Shown here piece after piece: positions 17,193-25,525 of a stretch of 64,000 nucleotides of DNA (within the stretch, counting starts at the first letter, position 1; each line of letters begins with the position of its first letter). Origin of the DNA: Anaerolineae bacterium. GTDB lineage: Bacteria; Chloroflexota; Anaerolineae; 4572-78; J111. The stretch lies in the NCBI GenBank assembly GCA_023151115.1, contig JAKLJP010000010.1, positions 124,001-188,000 on the forward strand. Reading direction: 5' to 3'. Both the position numbers and the translations under genes were made by a program. The notes beneath the pieces were generated by a model. The model ran no database searches. It was given only the letters and a program-made list of their open reading frames with translations, and was not told where the DNA came from.

Positions 17193-18503
17193 ATGCGCAA
17201 CATTACCGTTATAGGGGCTGGCTATGTTGGTTTGGTTACCGGCACCGGCTTTGCCGATCTAGGCAACAAAGTCTGCTGTCTGGATATTGACGAAAGCAAG
17301 ATCAGCATGCTTCAAAACGGCGAGGTGCCTATTTTTGAACCAGGCTTGCAGGAGATGATTCAGCGCAATGTTCAGGCTGGTCGCCTCACCTTCACCACCG
17401 ATTACGGCGAAGCCTTGGCCGATGCCGAATTTGTCTTTATAGCTGTTGGCACCCCCGAAGGGGTGGATGGCGAAGCCGATCTCAAGTATGTCGGTCAGGC
17501 GGCTAAAACCATTGCCAAAACCATGCGCCGCCCCATGATTATTGTTAATAAGAGCACCGTCCCTGTCGGCACGGGTGACTGGGTGGCCGATATTATTCGG
17601 ACTAATCAGCCGGAGCCAATTGATTTTGCCGTTGTGTCCAACCCCGAATTTCTGCGCGAAGGTTCGGCCATCATTGATTCTACTGCCCCCGACCGGATTG
17701 TGCTGGGGTCGCTCAATAAAGAGGCCGCCAACAAAGTAGCCGAGCTTTACCTCAGCCTGCGCTCACGTATCATCATCACCGACCTGCGCACCGCCGAAAT
17801 GATTAAATACGCCTCCAACGCCTTCCTGGCCACCCGCATCTCTTTTATTAACGAAATTGCCAATATCTGCGAGCGGTTAGGCGCTGATGTAAAAGAGGTT
17901 GCCACCGGCATGGGGTACGATAAGCGTATCGGTCATTATTTTCTGGATGCTGGTGTGGGCTATGGCGGTTCCTGCTTCCCCAAAGATGTCAAAGCCCTGG
18001 CTCATATGGCCACTACCCATGGCACCCATCCCCAGTTGCTCAAAGCGGTCATGGATATTAATCAGCACCAACGAATTCATGTGATCCAAAAGCTGCGCGA
18101 ACTACTGGGCCAGCGCCTCAACGGCAAGGTGATTGGTCTGCTGGGGCTGGCCTTCAAACCCAACACAGATGATATGCGCGAAGCTCCGGCGGCTGAGATT
18201 GGCCGGGCGCTGCTGCGCGAAAATGCTATTGTCAAGGGGTACGATCCCGAAGCTATGAATGTGGCGGCCAAGATGATGCCTAATTTGCAACTGGCTGAGG
18301 ATGTATACAGTTTGGCCGAGGGTTGTGATGCGCTTATCCTACTCACCGAGTGGAATGAGTTCAAGCATCTTGACCTGCCTCGGATCAAAGAGTTGATGCG
18401 CCAACCCGTTTTTATTGATGGCCGCAATCTGTATGAACCGGATATGATGACCAAATATGGCTTCATCTACCGAGGGGTAGGGCGAGGTTATCAAGCATCT
18501 TGA
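17193..18503 (+). CDS. ugd: UDP-glucose 6-dehydrogenase
   Basis: Oxidises UDP-glucose to UDP-glucuronate with two NAD+, a precursor for acidic polysaccharides. The 436 residues match the family. The NAD motif [17 protein letters not shown] is at 8-24; NKSTVPVGT and [11 protein letters not shown] follow; the catalytic Cys261 is in [16 protein letters not shown]; the C-terminal domain shows [18 protein letters not shown]-mannose dehydrogenase is a relative but the GGSCFPKD context and FLREGSA favour Ugd. It follows the flippase-like and FAD genes on the same strand with a 155-nt gap that may hold its own promoter. A long hairpin lies just downstream. Confidence 0.93.
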   Translation: MRNITVIGAGYVGLVTGTGFADLGNKVCCLDIDESKISMLQNGEVPIFEPGLQEMIQRNVQAGRLTFTTDYGEALADAEFVFIAVGTPEGVDGEADLKYVGQAAKTIAKTMRRPMIIVNKSTVPVGTGDWVADIIRTNQPEPIDFAVVSNPEFLREGSAIIDSTAPDRIVLGSLNKEAANKVAELYLSLRSRIIITDLRTAEMIKYASNAFLATRISFINEIANICERLGADVKEVATGMGYDKRIGHYFLDAGVGYGGSCFPKDVKALAHMATTHGTHPQLLKAVMDINQHQRIHVIQKLRELLGQRLNGKVIGLLGLAFKPNTDDMREAPAAEIGRALLRENAIVKGYDPEAMNVAAKMMPNLQLAEDVYSLAEGCDALILLTEWNEFKHLDLPRIKELMRQPVFIDGRNLYEPDMMTKYGFIYRGVGRGYQAS

Positions 18504-18538
18504 GCACCGGATTCATTCTCAAAATCTGTGCTCCTTGA

Positions 18539-18579
18539 TAGGATAAAAGGCATGGTGCTTCTCCATGCCTTTTATCCTA
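18539..18579. terminator. 17-bp perfect hairpin after ugd
   Basis: TAGGATAAAAGGCATGG (18539-18555), loop TGCTTCT, exact complement (18563-18579). The arm carries an internal A4/T4 rather than a terminal T run, so it is either an unusual terminator or a repeat between ugd and the DUF711 gene. Confidence 0.6.
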
Positions 18580-18612
18580 TGATAGAAGTTAAACTATCCT
18601 CTGGAATCATGC

Positions 18613-19851
18613 ATGAAAATTCGTTCTGTCACCGCATTTACCAATGTTACCTGGCCTATTGATGAAGGCAGTATCGCCGGCGTTGGACGATTTTTAACCG
18701 ACGCCCGACTGCGTTTCACGGAGGCCGGAGTAGAGGTTCAAACGGTTCGTCTGGCCACTCCTCCGTTTTTGGATATTGTGGGTGATCCGGACACAGCGGT
18801 GCTGGTTGAATTTGCGCAAACCCTGGAAGCGTCTGCCAACAAATCTCAGATAGATTATGTCTCTATCGGCCCGGTGATAGCGACAACGCCCCTGGCGCTG
18901 CTTATGTCTATCCACGCCCTGCCCGAATTGATTAGCCAAACCGAAAAGATTTTTTCGGGGGTGCTGTTTGCCGCCAACAACAGTGGTCTAAATTTAGCAG
19001 CAGCACACGCCTTTGCTCAAACGGTCCAAAAAGTAGCTCAGGCCACGCCCAACGGTTTTGGCAATTTGCGTCTGGCCGCCCTGGCGAATGTGCCTCCCGG
19101 CGTGCCTTTCTTTCCGGCGGCTTATTATCAAGGTGGCCCAACCTGTTTCGCCATTGCTACCGAGGCCGCCGATTTGGCTGTGAATGCCTTCAATCGCGCC
19201 CGCTCGCTAAGTGATGCCCGCAAACGGCTGGTCAAGGCCATTGAAGATGCGGCGGCTGAAATTTTGGAAGTGGTTGATCGTTTGGTTGACGATCACCAAC
19301 TGCGCTTTAAGGGGATTGATTTCTCGTTGGCCCCCTATCCCCAGCAAGCCAAAAGTATCGGCGCGGCCATCGAGAGCCTGGGGGTGGACGCTTTTGGGGG
19401 CAGTGGCACGGTTTTTGCCACCGCTTTTCTAACCCAAACCATTCGCCAGGCCAATATTCCCCACACCGGCTTTTCCGGGGTGATGCTGCCAGTGCTGGAA
19501 GATGAAATTTTGGCCCAGCGCGCCGCCGAAGGTCGCTTTAGCGTTAATGACCTGTTGCTCTATTCAGCCGTATGCGGCACCGGACTTGATACCGTTCCCA
19601 TCCCCGGCAATACCAGCCCCGATGAAATGGCGGCTATTTTTCTGGATTTGGCTGCGTTGGCCGTGGCTCTGGATAAGCCGCTGACCGCCCGGCTTATGCC
19701 TATCCCCGGTCTGGCTGTCGGCCAGAAAGTCGCCTTTGATTTTGAATACTTTGCCGGTAGCCGGGTGCTGCCGGTTAAAAACTTGGGAGCCGGCAGACTA
19801 TTCCAGAAAAGTTCTTTCTTCAATTTAACTTCAAACAAAGCTCGCCGGTAA
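18613..19851 (+). CDS. DUF711 (UPF0210) family protein
   Basis: 412-residue cytoplasmic protein of the DUF711 family, whose fold resembles the pyruvate-formate-lyase/ribonucleotide-reductase type barrel but whose reaction is not established. Visible family features: MKIRSVTAFTNV N-terminus, AYYQGGPTCFAIATEAADLA near residue 175, GIDFSLAPYP near 236, and CGTGLDTVPIPGNTSP near 319-334. Homologues are 400-460 residues, so the gene looks complete. It does not obviously continue the glycan operon: a strong hairpin separates it from ugd. No clear ribosome-binding site at the ATG. Confidence 0.85.
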   Translation: MKIRSVTAFTNVTWPIDEGSIAGVGRFLTDARLRFTEAGVEVQTVRLATPPFLDIVGDPDTAVLVEFAQTLEASANKSQIDYVSIGPVIATTPLALLMSIHALPELISQTEKIFSGVLFAANNSGLNLAAAHAFAQTVQKVAQATPNGFGNLRLAALANVPPGVPFFPAAYYQGGPTCFAIATEAADLAVNAFNRARSLSDARKRLVKAIEDAAAEILEVVDRLVDDHQLRFKGIDFSLAPYPQQAKSIGAAIESLGVDAFGGSGTVFATAFLTQTIRQANIPHTGFSGVMLPVLEDEILAQRAAEGRFSVNDLLLYSAVCGTGLDTVPIPGNTSPDEMAAIFLDLAALAVALDKPLTARLMPIPGLAVGQKVAFDFEYFAGSRVLPVKNLGAGRLFQKSSFFNLTSNKARR

Positions 19852-20017
19852 TATAGATGTCGCTAAAAGTTTTTTCCTGTAATGCAAGCAGCAGCCTGCC
19901 ACATGCTACCTTACCCCTTCGTGCTACTTTGCCTCTGGCGAAAACTTTTCCAGAGGGCTATCTATCTGGCCGCCGCTGTCCATCTAAAAGTTACCCCAAA
20001 AAGTACCAGCAATTATC

Positions 20018-20046
20018 TTGACTTGCCTTAAACGGCGTGTTAAACT
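20018..20046 (+). promoter_or_regulatory. Promoter of large sensor kinase
   Basis: TTGACT (20018-20023), 17-nt spacer, TAAACT (20041-20046); start near 20053, giving a leader of about 40 nt. The rest of the gap from 19852 shows no gene. Confidence 0.65.
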
Positions 20047-20091
20047 TGAGTTATGCAGTTATTAACCTATCTCCCGTAGTGTAGGTAGGTT

Positions 20092-23000
20092 ATGTTTATG
20101 TGGTCCAGCCAAGCCATCTTTCGGGGCCCACAATGTAAGCTCCAAATGCGCCGGCATAACCTCAATACGAATATACCGCGTATGGAAACGGCTAACAGTT
20201 CTTTAAGAGGTGAGTTTTTGTCAAAACTCACACCCATACTTTTTTCCCTGCTCCTGGTGGCGGCCTTTGTAGTTAATATTTTGGCCCCCATTTTTGCGCT
20301 GCAATGGGCTAAGCAGCCCTTTTTGGGGGCGCTCTTTTATCCCCGCTTGGTTTTAGCCGACACCTATGAGGCAGTTTTAGCCAGCCACCGGTTGGGTTTT
20401 CAACCCGCCGATGTTTTAACTCGGATTGATGATGTCAATGTTTCTTCTGGCAGTGAGGTATATTATCACCTGCTGCAAAAACAGTTGGAACAGCGAGTTG
20501 CCCTCCAGCTTGAGCATAATTTAACCCCTTCTGGTAATACTGCCGAAACCCTGGCCCTAACTTTAACGCCTTCCTTCCCTCTGCAAAACCTGCTTCTCTT
20601 TTTCTGGCTGCCCTATGGTATGGGGTTGGTTTACCTGGCGATGGGCTTTGTGCTTTATCGTCTGCGCGGCGCCGACCCGTTGAGCAAGGTTTTTGTTGCT
20701 TTTTGCAGTTTTGTCTCCATTTTTATGGGCGGGCTGTTTGACCAATTTACGTTGCACTATTTAACAGCGGCCTGGGTTGTGGCTTTGCCCCTGGTTGGTG
20801 CGGCCTTGCTACATTTATCTTTTGTTTTTCCGGTAGAAAGCCGCCTGGCGCGTCGCAAACCCTGGCTGCCCGCCATGCCCTATCTCATTGCCTTGGTCTT
20901 GGGCGCCATCAACCTTTTTGTCATTTATGGGGGGCCAAACCCACGCGCCTTTCTGGGGGTCTGGTTCTGGAGCTTTAGCTTTATCGGGCTGGCGGTACTG
21001 CTGTTTCTGGCGCTGTTGCTCAACGCGCACATGACCACCTTTTCGACGATGGTCCGCCAACAAATTATGATTATCTTTGGTGGCAGCGTCATCTCCTTTG
21101 GGCCGTTGACAGTATGGGTGTTGGCCCGGATTTTTGGTCTCGAGCTTGAGTTAGGCTGGTTCAATTTTACAGTTGCACTGGCTTGTTTCATTGTTTTCCC
21201 CCTTGTCTCCGCTTATGCTGCCTTGCGTTATCGCCTGTTGGACCTGGACATTGTGTTTAGCCGGGCCGCCGTTTACACCCTGGTTGCCTTATTTGTAACG
21301 CTAGTTTACTTTTTGGCCGTCAGCGCATTGGCTGTACTGCTACAGGATGTCGAACTCTTTGAGAATCCCGTTGTCTTTACCATGTTCATCTTGTTCCTGG
21401 TCATTGCGCTGGGGCCGATTAAAGATCACTTGCAATACCTGGTTAGCCGCTTTCTGCTGCGTGAGACGGTTGATTTTAGACAGTTTCAACAAAAGTATGG
21501 CCGGGCCCTGGTGGCCGCCCCACTGGAAACTCACCAAATTTTAGACCTTTTGCTCCAACACGTTGACGAAGCGCTCGCTCCGGCCCACGCTCTGGTTTTT
21601 CTAAAAGATACCAACCTGGATAGTTATGTTATTCGTAATCACCATGGCGGCGGCGATATTCAAACAGTTGAAGTGTCATTTAGCCCCAGTGATGATCTGG
21701 TTCGCTGGTTTACTCAAACCAACGATATTTTGCACCTGAGCGACACCGGTGTAGCGGCAACTGAGGTAAAGATCAGCCGCGAGGAACTGGCCCGGCTGAA
21801 CATGCTGAATGTGAGTCTAGGCATCCCCTTGCTTGGCCCCAATCACTTGTTGGGTTGGATAGCGCTGGGACTGAAAAAATCCGGCCAACCCTACACCAGC
21901 AGCGATATTCTTTTTTTGGCTACCCTGGCCAGCGAAACCACTATTGCCCTGGAAAGCGCCCAACTATTGGAACAGGCCAATCGGCGCGCGGCTGAGTTGG
22001 AAGCCTTACAAAAAATTTCGGGCAACATTCAGGTTGAAACCGAGTCCGATTTGCTGCTGGCCGCCGTAGTTGAGCAGGCCACCAAACTGCTGCAAGCCGA
22101 AGGCGGTTTGGCCTTTCTGCTAGAACCGGATGAAGAAACGTTGAAAGTAGTTGTCAGTTATAATCTGGGTAAAGATTACACCGGGTATACCTTGGCTAAA
22201 GGGGAGGGCCTGGCCGGCCAGGTGGTTTTGCAGGCCAAAACGATGGTGGTAGATAACTATCAGGCTTTCTCAGGCCGCTCATTCAAATTTAAAGATGCCC
22301 AGTTTGGCGCAGTTTTGGGAGTGCCGCTACGCTGGGGAGGCAAAGTACGCGGCGTGCTGCACCTCATTCACAAGCCGCGCGGCCCGCGCTTTAACGAGCG
22401 TGATATCTGGCTGATGGAGTTATTTGCGGCGCAGTCATCTATTGCCCTGGAAAAATCGCGATTGCTGCAAGAAGCGCAGCACCGGGCCAACCAACTGGCT
22501 ACGCTAAGCGAGGTCAGTGTGGCTATCAGTTCCACTCTGGATTTGGATACAGCTTTGCAGCGAGTTATGGACTGCGCCGTCCAGATTCTCAATGCAGAAG
22601 CCGGCTCCCTGCTATTGATGGATCCACGCGGCAAAGAGCTAACGTTTGAGGTGGTTTTGGGGCCAACCGGGTCTAACCTCCGGGGGCTGAAAACTGAAGT
22701 CGGCAAGGGAATTGTGGGCACGGTGGCCCAAACCGGCGAGCCGCTCATTATTAACGATGCTCCTGCTGATCCGCGCTGGAACGTGGCTTTTGACGAAGCT
22801 ACCAACTTCCGCACCAAGGATATTTTGTGTGTGCCGATGCTGTCGCACGAGCGAGTGGTTGGCGTGATTGAAGTGATCAATAAGCAGGATGGCACCGTCT
22901 TTACCCAGGAGGAGTCGGCGCTACTGTTGTCCTTTGGGGCGCAGGCGGCCATTGCCATCGAGAACGCCCAGGATTTTACTCGCGTTGATACCGCACTGTC

Positions 23001-24249
23001 CGAACGCCTCCAAGAACTGCAAACCCTGCAAGCCATTGACCGCGAACTGCAATCTTCGCTTGAGTTAAAAAACGTGCTGGATATATCATTGACTCGAGCT
23101 ATGGATGCCCTAGGCGTTGAAATGGGCTTGATGGGGGTCGTTCAAAGCCGGGGTGATGATGAGCCGGGGTTGTATCTGCTGGCTCAGCGCGGGATGCCCA
23201 CCGAGATGGGCCGTTATAAGCGAGACCCCTGGCCCTTTACCAAGGGTATTATCGGGCGGGTTGTCCGTACCGGGGAGTTGGCCTGGGTTAATGATTTAAG
23301 CCTGGACAAAGATTACGTGCCCAATTCTCACCGGACACGCTCGGTGTTGGTGGTGCCGGTAATGCGCGAAGATAAGGTTATTGGCGTCATCAATCTGGAG
23401 AGCACCGTTCCCGACTACTTTACCAGCGATGATGTGGCCTTTATCAAACTACTGGTCGGTCCGGCGGCAATTGCCATTCAAAACGCCCAACTGTTTGAGC
23501 AGGTTAAAGAAGCTAACCAGGCTAAAACTGAGTTCATGAATATCGCCTCGCACGAATTAAAAATCCCAATGACCAGCATCAAAGGCTTTTCTAAGCTGCT
23601 GCAAATGGGCGCGGGCGGAACACTGACCGACAAACAAAAAGAGTTTCTGGGGGTTATTTCCAATAATGTTGACCGGATGGCTCGCCTGGTCAACGACTTG
23701 CTCGATGTCAGCCGGATTGAAGCCGGGCGAATTCGTTTGGAACTGGAAAACGTTCAGATGCGTGATGTGATTAACGACGTCATCGAGTCAGTTCGGACTC
23801 AGATTGACAGCAAACATCTGGTCTTAAAAGTAGAGGTGGCCGATAATCTACCGGAACTGCGGGCCGATTACAGCCGCATGGTTCAAATTATGACCAATTT
23901 TGTCAGCAATGCTTATAAGTACACCCCGGAAGGGGGGAGTATTAGTGTGGTCGCTAATCCGTGTACCAACGGCAGTCTGCAAGGTGTCACCATTACTGTC
24001 AAAGATACCGGCTATGGCATTTCGGCGGAAGATCAAGCCAAACTTTTTACCAAGTTTTTCCGTTCCAGCGACCAAAATATTCGTGATGAACCGGGCACGG
24101 GTCTGGGCCTTTCAATTACCAAATCCATGATCGAAGCACACGGAGGTGAGCTGACCTTTGAAAGCGAACTGGGCAAAGGCACTTCTTTTACCTTTACCAT
24201 GCCTCTGGTCAGCAAAATTCCGCCCGGCGTTGAAGTTATCGAACGCTAG
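20092..24249 (+). CDS. Membrane GAF-domain sensor histidine kinase
   Basis: 1385-residue hybrid of a membrane sensor and a cytoplasmic kinase. After one N-terminal span there is an extracytoplasmic PDZ-like piece (about 85-160, SHRLGFQPADVLTRIDDVNV), then about eight hydrophobic spans to residue 450. Four GAF domains follow (about 483-626, 647-790, 806-957, 983-1137). The HisKA domain has the phospho-acceptor His1154 in IASHELKIPMTSIKGFSKLL (HELKIP rather than the common HELRTP). The ATPase domain shows the N box NFVSNAYKYTPEGG (about 1269), G1 DTGYGIS (about 1305) and G2 GTGLGLSI. No response regulator is adjacent, so its partner is elsewhere. The ATG at 20092 has TAGGTAGG upstream. Confidence 0.9.
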   Translation: MFMWSSQAIFRGPQCKLQMRRHNLNTNIPRMETANSSLRGEFLSKLTPILFSLLLVAAFVVNILAPIFALQWAKQPFLGALFYPRLVLADTYEAVLASHRLGFQPADVLTRIDDVNVSSGSEVYYHLLQKQLEQRVALQLEHNLTPSGNTAETLALTLTPSFPLQNLLLFFWLPYGMGLVYLAMGFVLYRLRGADPLSKVFVAFCSFVSIFMGGLFDQFTLHYLTAAWVVALPLVGAALLHLSFVFPVESRLARRKPWLPAMPYLIALVLGAINLFVIYGGPNPRAFLGVWFWSFSFIGLAVLLFLALLLNAHMTTFSTMVRQQIMIIFGGSVISFGPLTVWVLARIFGLELELGWFNFTVALACFIVFPLVSAYAALRYRLLDLDIVFSRAAVYTLVALFVTLVYFLAVSALAVLLQDVELFENPVVFTMFILFLVIALGPIKDHLQYLVSRFLLRETVDFRQFQQKYGRALVAAPLETHQILDLLLQHVDEALAPAHALVFLKDTNLDSYVIRNHHGGGDIQTVEVSFSPSDDLVRWFTQTNDILHLSDTGVAATEVKISREELARLNMLNVSLGIPLLGPNHLLGWIALGLKKSGQPYTSSDILFLATLASETTIALESAQLLEQANRRAAELEALQKISGNIQVETESDLLLAAVVEQATKLLQAEGGLAFLLEPDEETLKVVVSYNLGKDYTGYTLAKGEGLAGQVVLQAKTMVVDNYQAFSGRSFKFKDAQFGAVLGVPLRWGGKVRGVLHLIHKPRGPRFNERDIWLMELFAAQSSIALEKSRLLQEAQHRANQLATLSEVSVAISSTLDLDTALQRVMDCAVQILNAEAGSLLLMDPRGKELTFEVVLGPTGSNLRGLKTEVGKGIVGTVAQTGEPLIINDAPADPRWNVAFDEATNFRTKDILCVPMLSHERVVGVIEVINKQDGTVFTQEESALLLSFGAQAAIAIENAQDFTRVDTALSERLQELQTLQAIDRELQSSLELKNVLDISLTRAMDALGVEMGLMGVVQSRGDDEPGLYLLAQRGMPTEMGRYKRDPWPFTKGIIGRVVRTGELAWVNDLSLDKDYVPNSHRTRSVLVVPVMREDKVIGVINLESTVPDYFTSDDVAFIKLLVGPAAIAIQNAQLFEQVKEANQAKTEFMNIASHELKIPMTSIKGFSKLLQMGAGGTLTDKQKEFLGVISNNVDRMARLVNDLLDVSRIEAGRIRLELENVQMRDVINDVIESVRTQIDSKHLVLKVEVADNLPELRADYSRMVQIMTNFVSNAYKYTPEGGSISVVANPCTNGSLQGVTITVKDTGYGISAEDQAKLFTKFFRSSDQNIRDEPGTGLGLSITKSMIEAHGGELTFESELGKGTSFTFTMPLVSKIPPGVEVIER

Positions 24250-24287
24250 GTTCTGTTGCCATTTCATCAAGTTACCTCGAAAACGCA

Positions 24288-24328
24288 CCCTTCGATACGG
24301 CACTCGCTTCGCTCAGCCTACTCAGGAC
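24288..24328. repeat. Dispersed CTTCGATACGG...CTACTCAGG repeat fragment
   Basis: Contains CCCTTCGATACGGCACTCGC and CTTCGCTCAGCCTACTCAGG, a sequence type I recall as scattered through many bacterial genomes. Intergenic, one copy here. Confidence 0.5.
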
Positions 24329-24383
24329 GCGCTTTCTCACCGATTTTTACCCTTTCTTTATGGAAATTTTAACTAAAGTGGCG

Positions 24384-24389
24384 TATAAT
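24384..24389 (+). promoter_or_regulatory. -10 box of candidate small RNA
   Basis: TATAAT; the -35 region (TGGAAA at 17 nt) is weak. A start near 24396 would give an RNA of about 135 nt ending at the terminator 24505-24530. Confidence 0.45.
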
Positions 24390-24395
24390 GCGCAG

Positions 24396-24530
24396 CTATA
24401 AGTTATTTGCCGCTAAGTCCTAACGGATGGAACGACCATCACCGGGGCGAACCGGCTATCGCCTTTATCTTGTTTCTCTTATTATAGACCAGGCAAGGCG
24501 ACAAAAAAGGAGCGCAGTAGCGCTCCTTTT
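24396..24530 (+). ncRNA. Candidate structured small RNA
   Basis: Between a TATAAT box and an intrinsic terminator, without an open frame. Local helices are evident: GATGG-AACGA-CCATC, CCGG-GGCGAA-CCGG (or GGCGA pairing with TCGCC), and TCGCCTT with AAGGCGA some 35 nt later, which encloses an AU-rich loop. The alternative pairings of the GGCGA segment would suit a switch, but the transcript points toward the 3' end of a minus-strand gene, so it has no gene to control in cis. I compared it with mini-ykkC, ZTP, c-di-GMP and twister consensus features from memory and found no match. Confidence 0.5.
24505..24530. terminator. Bidirectional intrinsic terminator
   Basis: AAAAGGAGCGC, loop AGTA, GCGCTCCTTTT, with A and T runs on both sides. 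It serves the plus-strand RNA candidate and the minus-strand sigma/zinc-protein operon, whose last stop codon is at 24534. Confidence 0.88.
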
Positions 24531-24533
24531 TCT

Positions 24534-24785
24534 TTATGCTGTGGGCGATGGCTGATTTTTAGCCGCTTCCTGTAGCATAACCATTAATGCTTCAAATTCG
24601 TGGGTACAGCAATTACATTGGTCCAGATGTTGTCTCACTGCTGGCATGATTTCACGGGGATCGCCGCCTTCCACGATAAATTCAGCATACTGATCCAGCA
24701 AGTCAAAACATTCCATGCAGTTAATCTCGTACACTTCCGTTTCAAGCGCCGATTGCAATAATACTTGCCATGACTTTTGAGACAT
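24534..24785 (-). CDS. Small zinc-binding anti-sigma-like protein
   Basis: 83-residue acidic protein with Cys-x2-Cys (NCMECFDLLDQY, about 23-26) and His-x3-Cys-x2-Cys (RQHLDQCNCC, about 54-61). The HxxxCxxC element is the hallmark of zinc-binding anti-sigma (zf-HC2) domains. No membrane segment, so it would be a soluble partner. It is the last gene of an operon, directly after an ECF sigma factor (53-nt gap), and is a good candidate to bind and silence that sigma factor, possibly in response to redox change at the zinc site. The extra CxxC near the N-terminus is an unusual addition. Confidence 0.75.
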   Translation of the reverse strand: MSQKSWQVLLQSALETEVYEINCMECFDLLDQYAEFIVEGGDPREIMPAVRQHLDQCNCCTHEFEALMVMLQEAAKNQPSPTA

Positions 24786-24838
24786 AAATTTGGCTCCTCT
24801 ACAATTCCACTTGCTAGACGTGTCCAGACAGACTATCC

Positions 24839-25525
24839 TTACCTATCCTCGCTAAACAACTGGAGGATATACTGGGCGTCTAACCCCAATTTTTGCAGTC
24901 CTTGCTTCAGTTTCAGGCGCGCATCGTGCAGCAGTTTATAAACATTATTAGGATTGGTGCCCAGCAGACGTGCTACCTCAGCAATAGGAATATTATCAAT
25001 AAGTACCGCCGCCAGAGTTTGACGTTGGCGCTCGGTCAAATCACGGTTGATAACTTCGGTGATGGTGTTCCACACCTGCCGCCGCTCACTCTCGGTGGCC
25101 GGATTGTCCCCCCCTCCGGCGGCTGTGATCAAAACCTCTTGCAGGGTGGCGCCGGCCTCGGTGATGGCATCCAGCGATAGATCACGCCACCTGGCCCGGC
25201 GCAGTTCGCTGATGGTATGGTTGGCCGCAATTTTAGTCGCCCAGGTGGTAAATTTACTTTTCCCTTGAAAGGTGGCTAGATTAGTTTGAATTTTTAGCAG
25301 CGCCTCTTGTGCCAAGTCTTGGGCCATCTGTTGCAGATCGCTTTCAGCCAGGCTGCTCAAATCACTACGGCTGCGCAAGTAAGCCAGCACCCCCCGCAGC
25401 AGATACTGCCGCAAATCCTCCAAAGCCTGGGGCTGACGAGGATGACCAGGGCGCAGTTCGGTGAGCCAGGTTTCGTTGGTGCGTTCCGTGCCGGTTTCAA
25501 ATTCCATATCCAGGTTACTTGCCAC
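24839..25525 (-). CDS. ECF-type RNA polymerase sigma factor
   Basis: About 228 residues. Sigma region 2 is visible in DLAQEALLKIQTNLATFQGKSKFTTWATKIAANHTISELRRARWRD (residues about 70-115, Phe-x-Gly-x-Ser-x-Phe-x-x-Trp core) and region 4 in LTERQRQTLAAVLIDNIPIAEVARLLGTNPNNVYKLLHDARLKLK (about 165-210). There is no region 1 or 3, hence ECF type. Two starts are possible: GTG at 25525, which overlaps the end of the GT39 gene by 11 nt and has GGAGG only 3 nt before it, or ATG at 25507, 7 nt after that stop. A zinc-binding protein follows, a likely anti-sigma factor. Confidence 0.9.
   Translation of the reverse strand: MASNLDMEFETGTERTNETWLTELRPGHPRQPQALEDLRQYLLRGVLAYLRSRSDLSSLAESDLQQMAQDLAQEALLKIQTNLATFQGKSKFTTWATKIAANHTISELRRARWRDLSLDAITEAGATLQEVLITAAGGGDNPATESERRQVWNTITEVINRDLTERQRQTLAAVLIDNIPIAEVARLLGTNPNNVYKLLHDARLKLKQGLQKLGLDAQYILQLFSEDR

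Noticed and set aside
22368..23036. A 222-codon minus-strand frame inside the sensor kinase gene
   Set aside because: Ser/Arg/Ala-rich antisense shadow of the GAF domains; no ribosome-binding site or known motif.
24396..24500. Known riboswitch (mini-ykkC, ZTP, c-di-GMP or twister-like)
   Set aside because: The loops and conserved words I can recall for these do not match, and no downstream gene lies in the sense direction.
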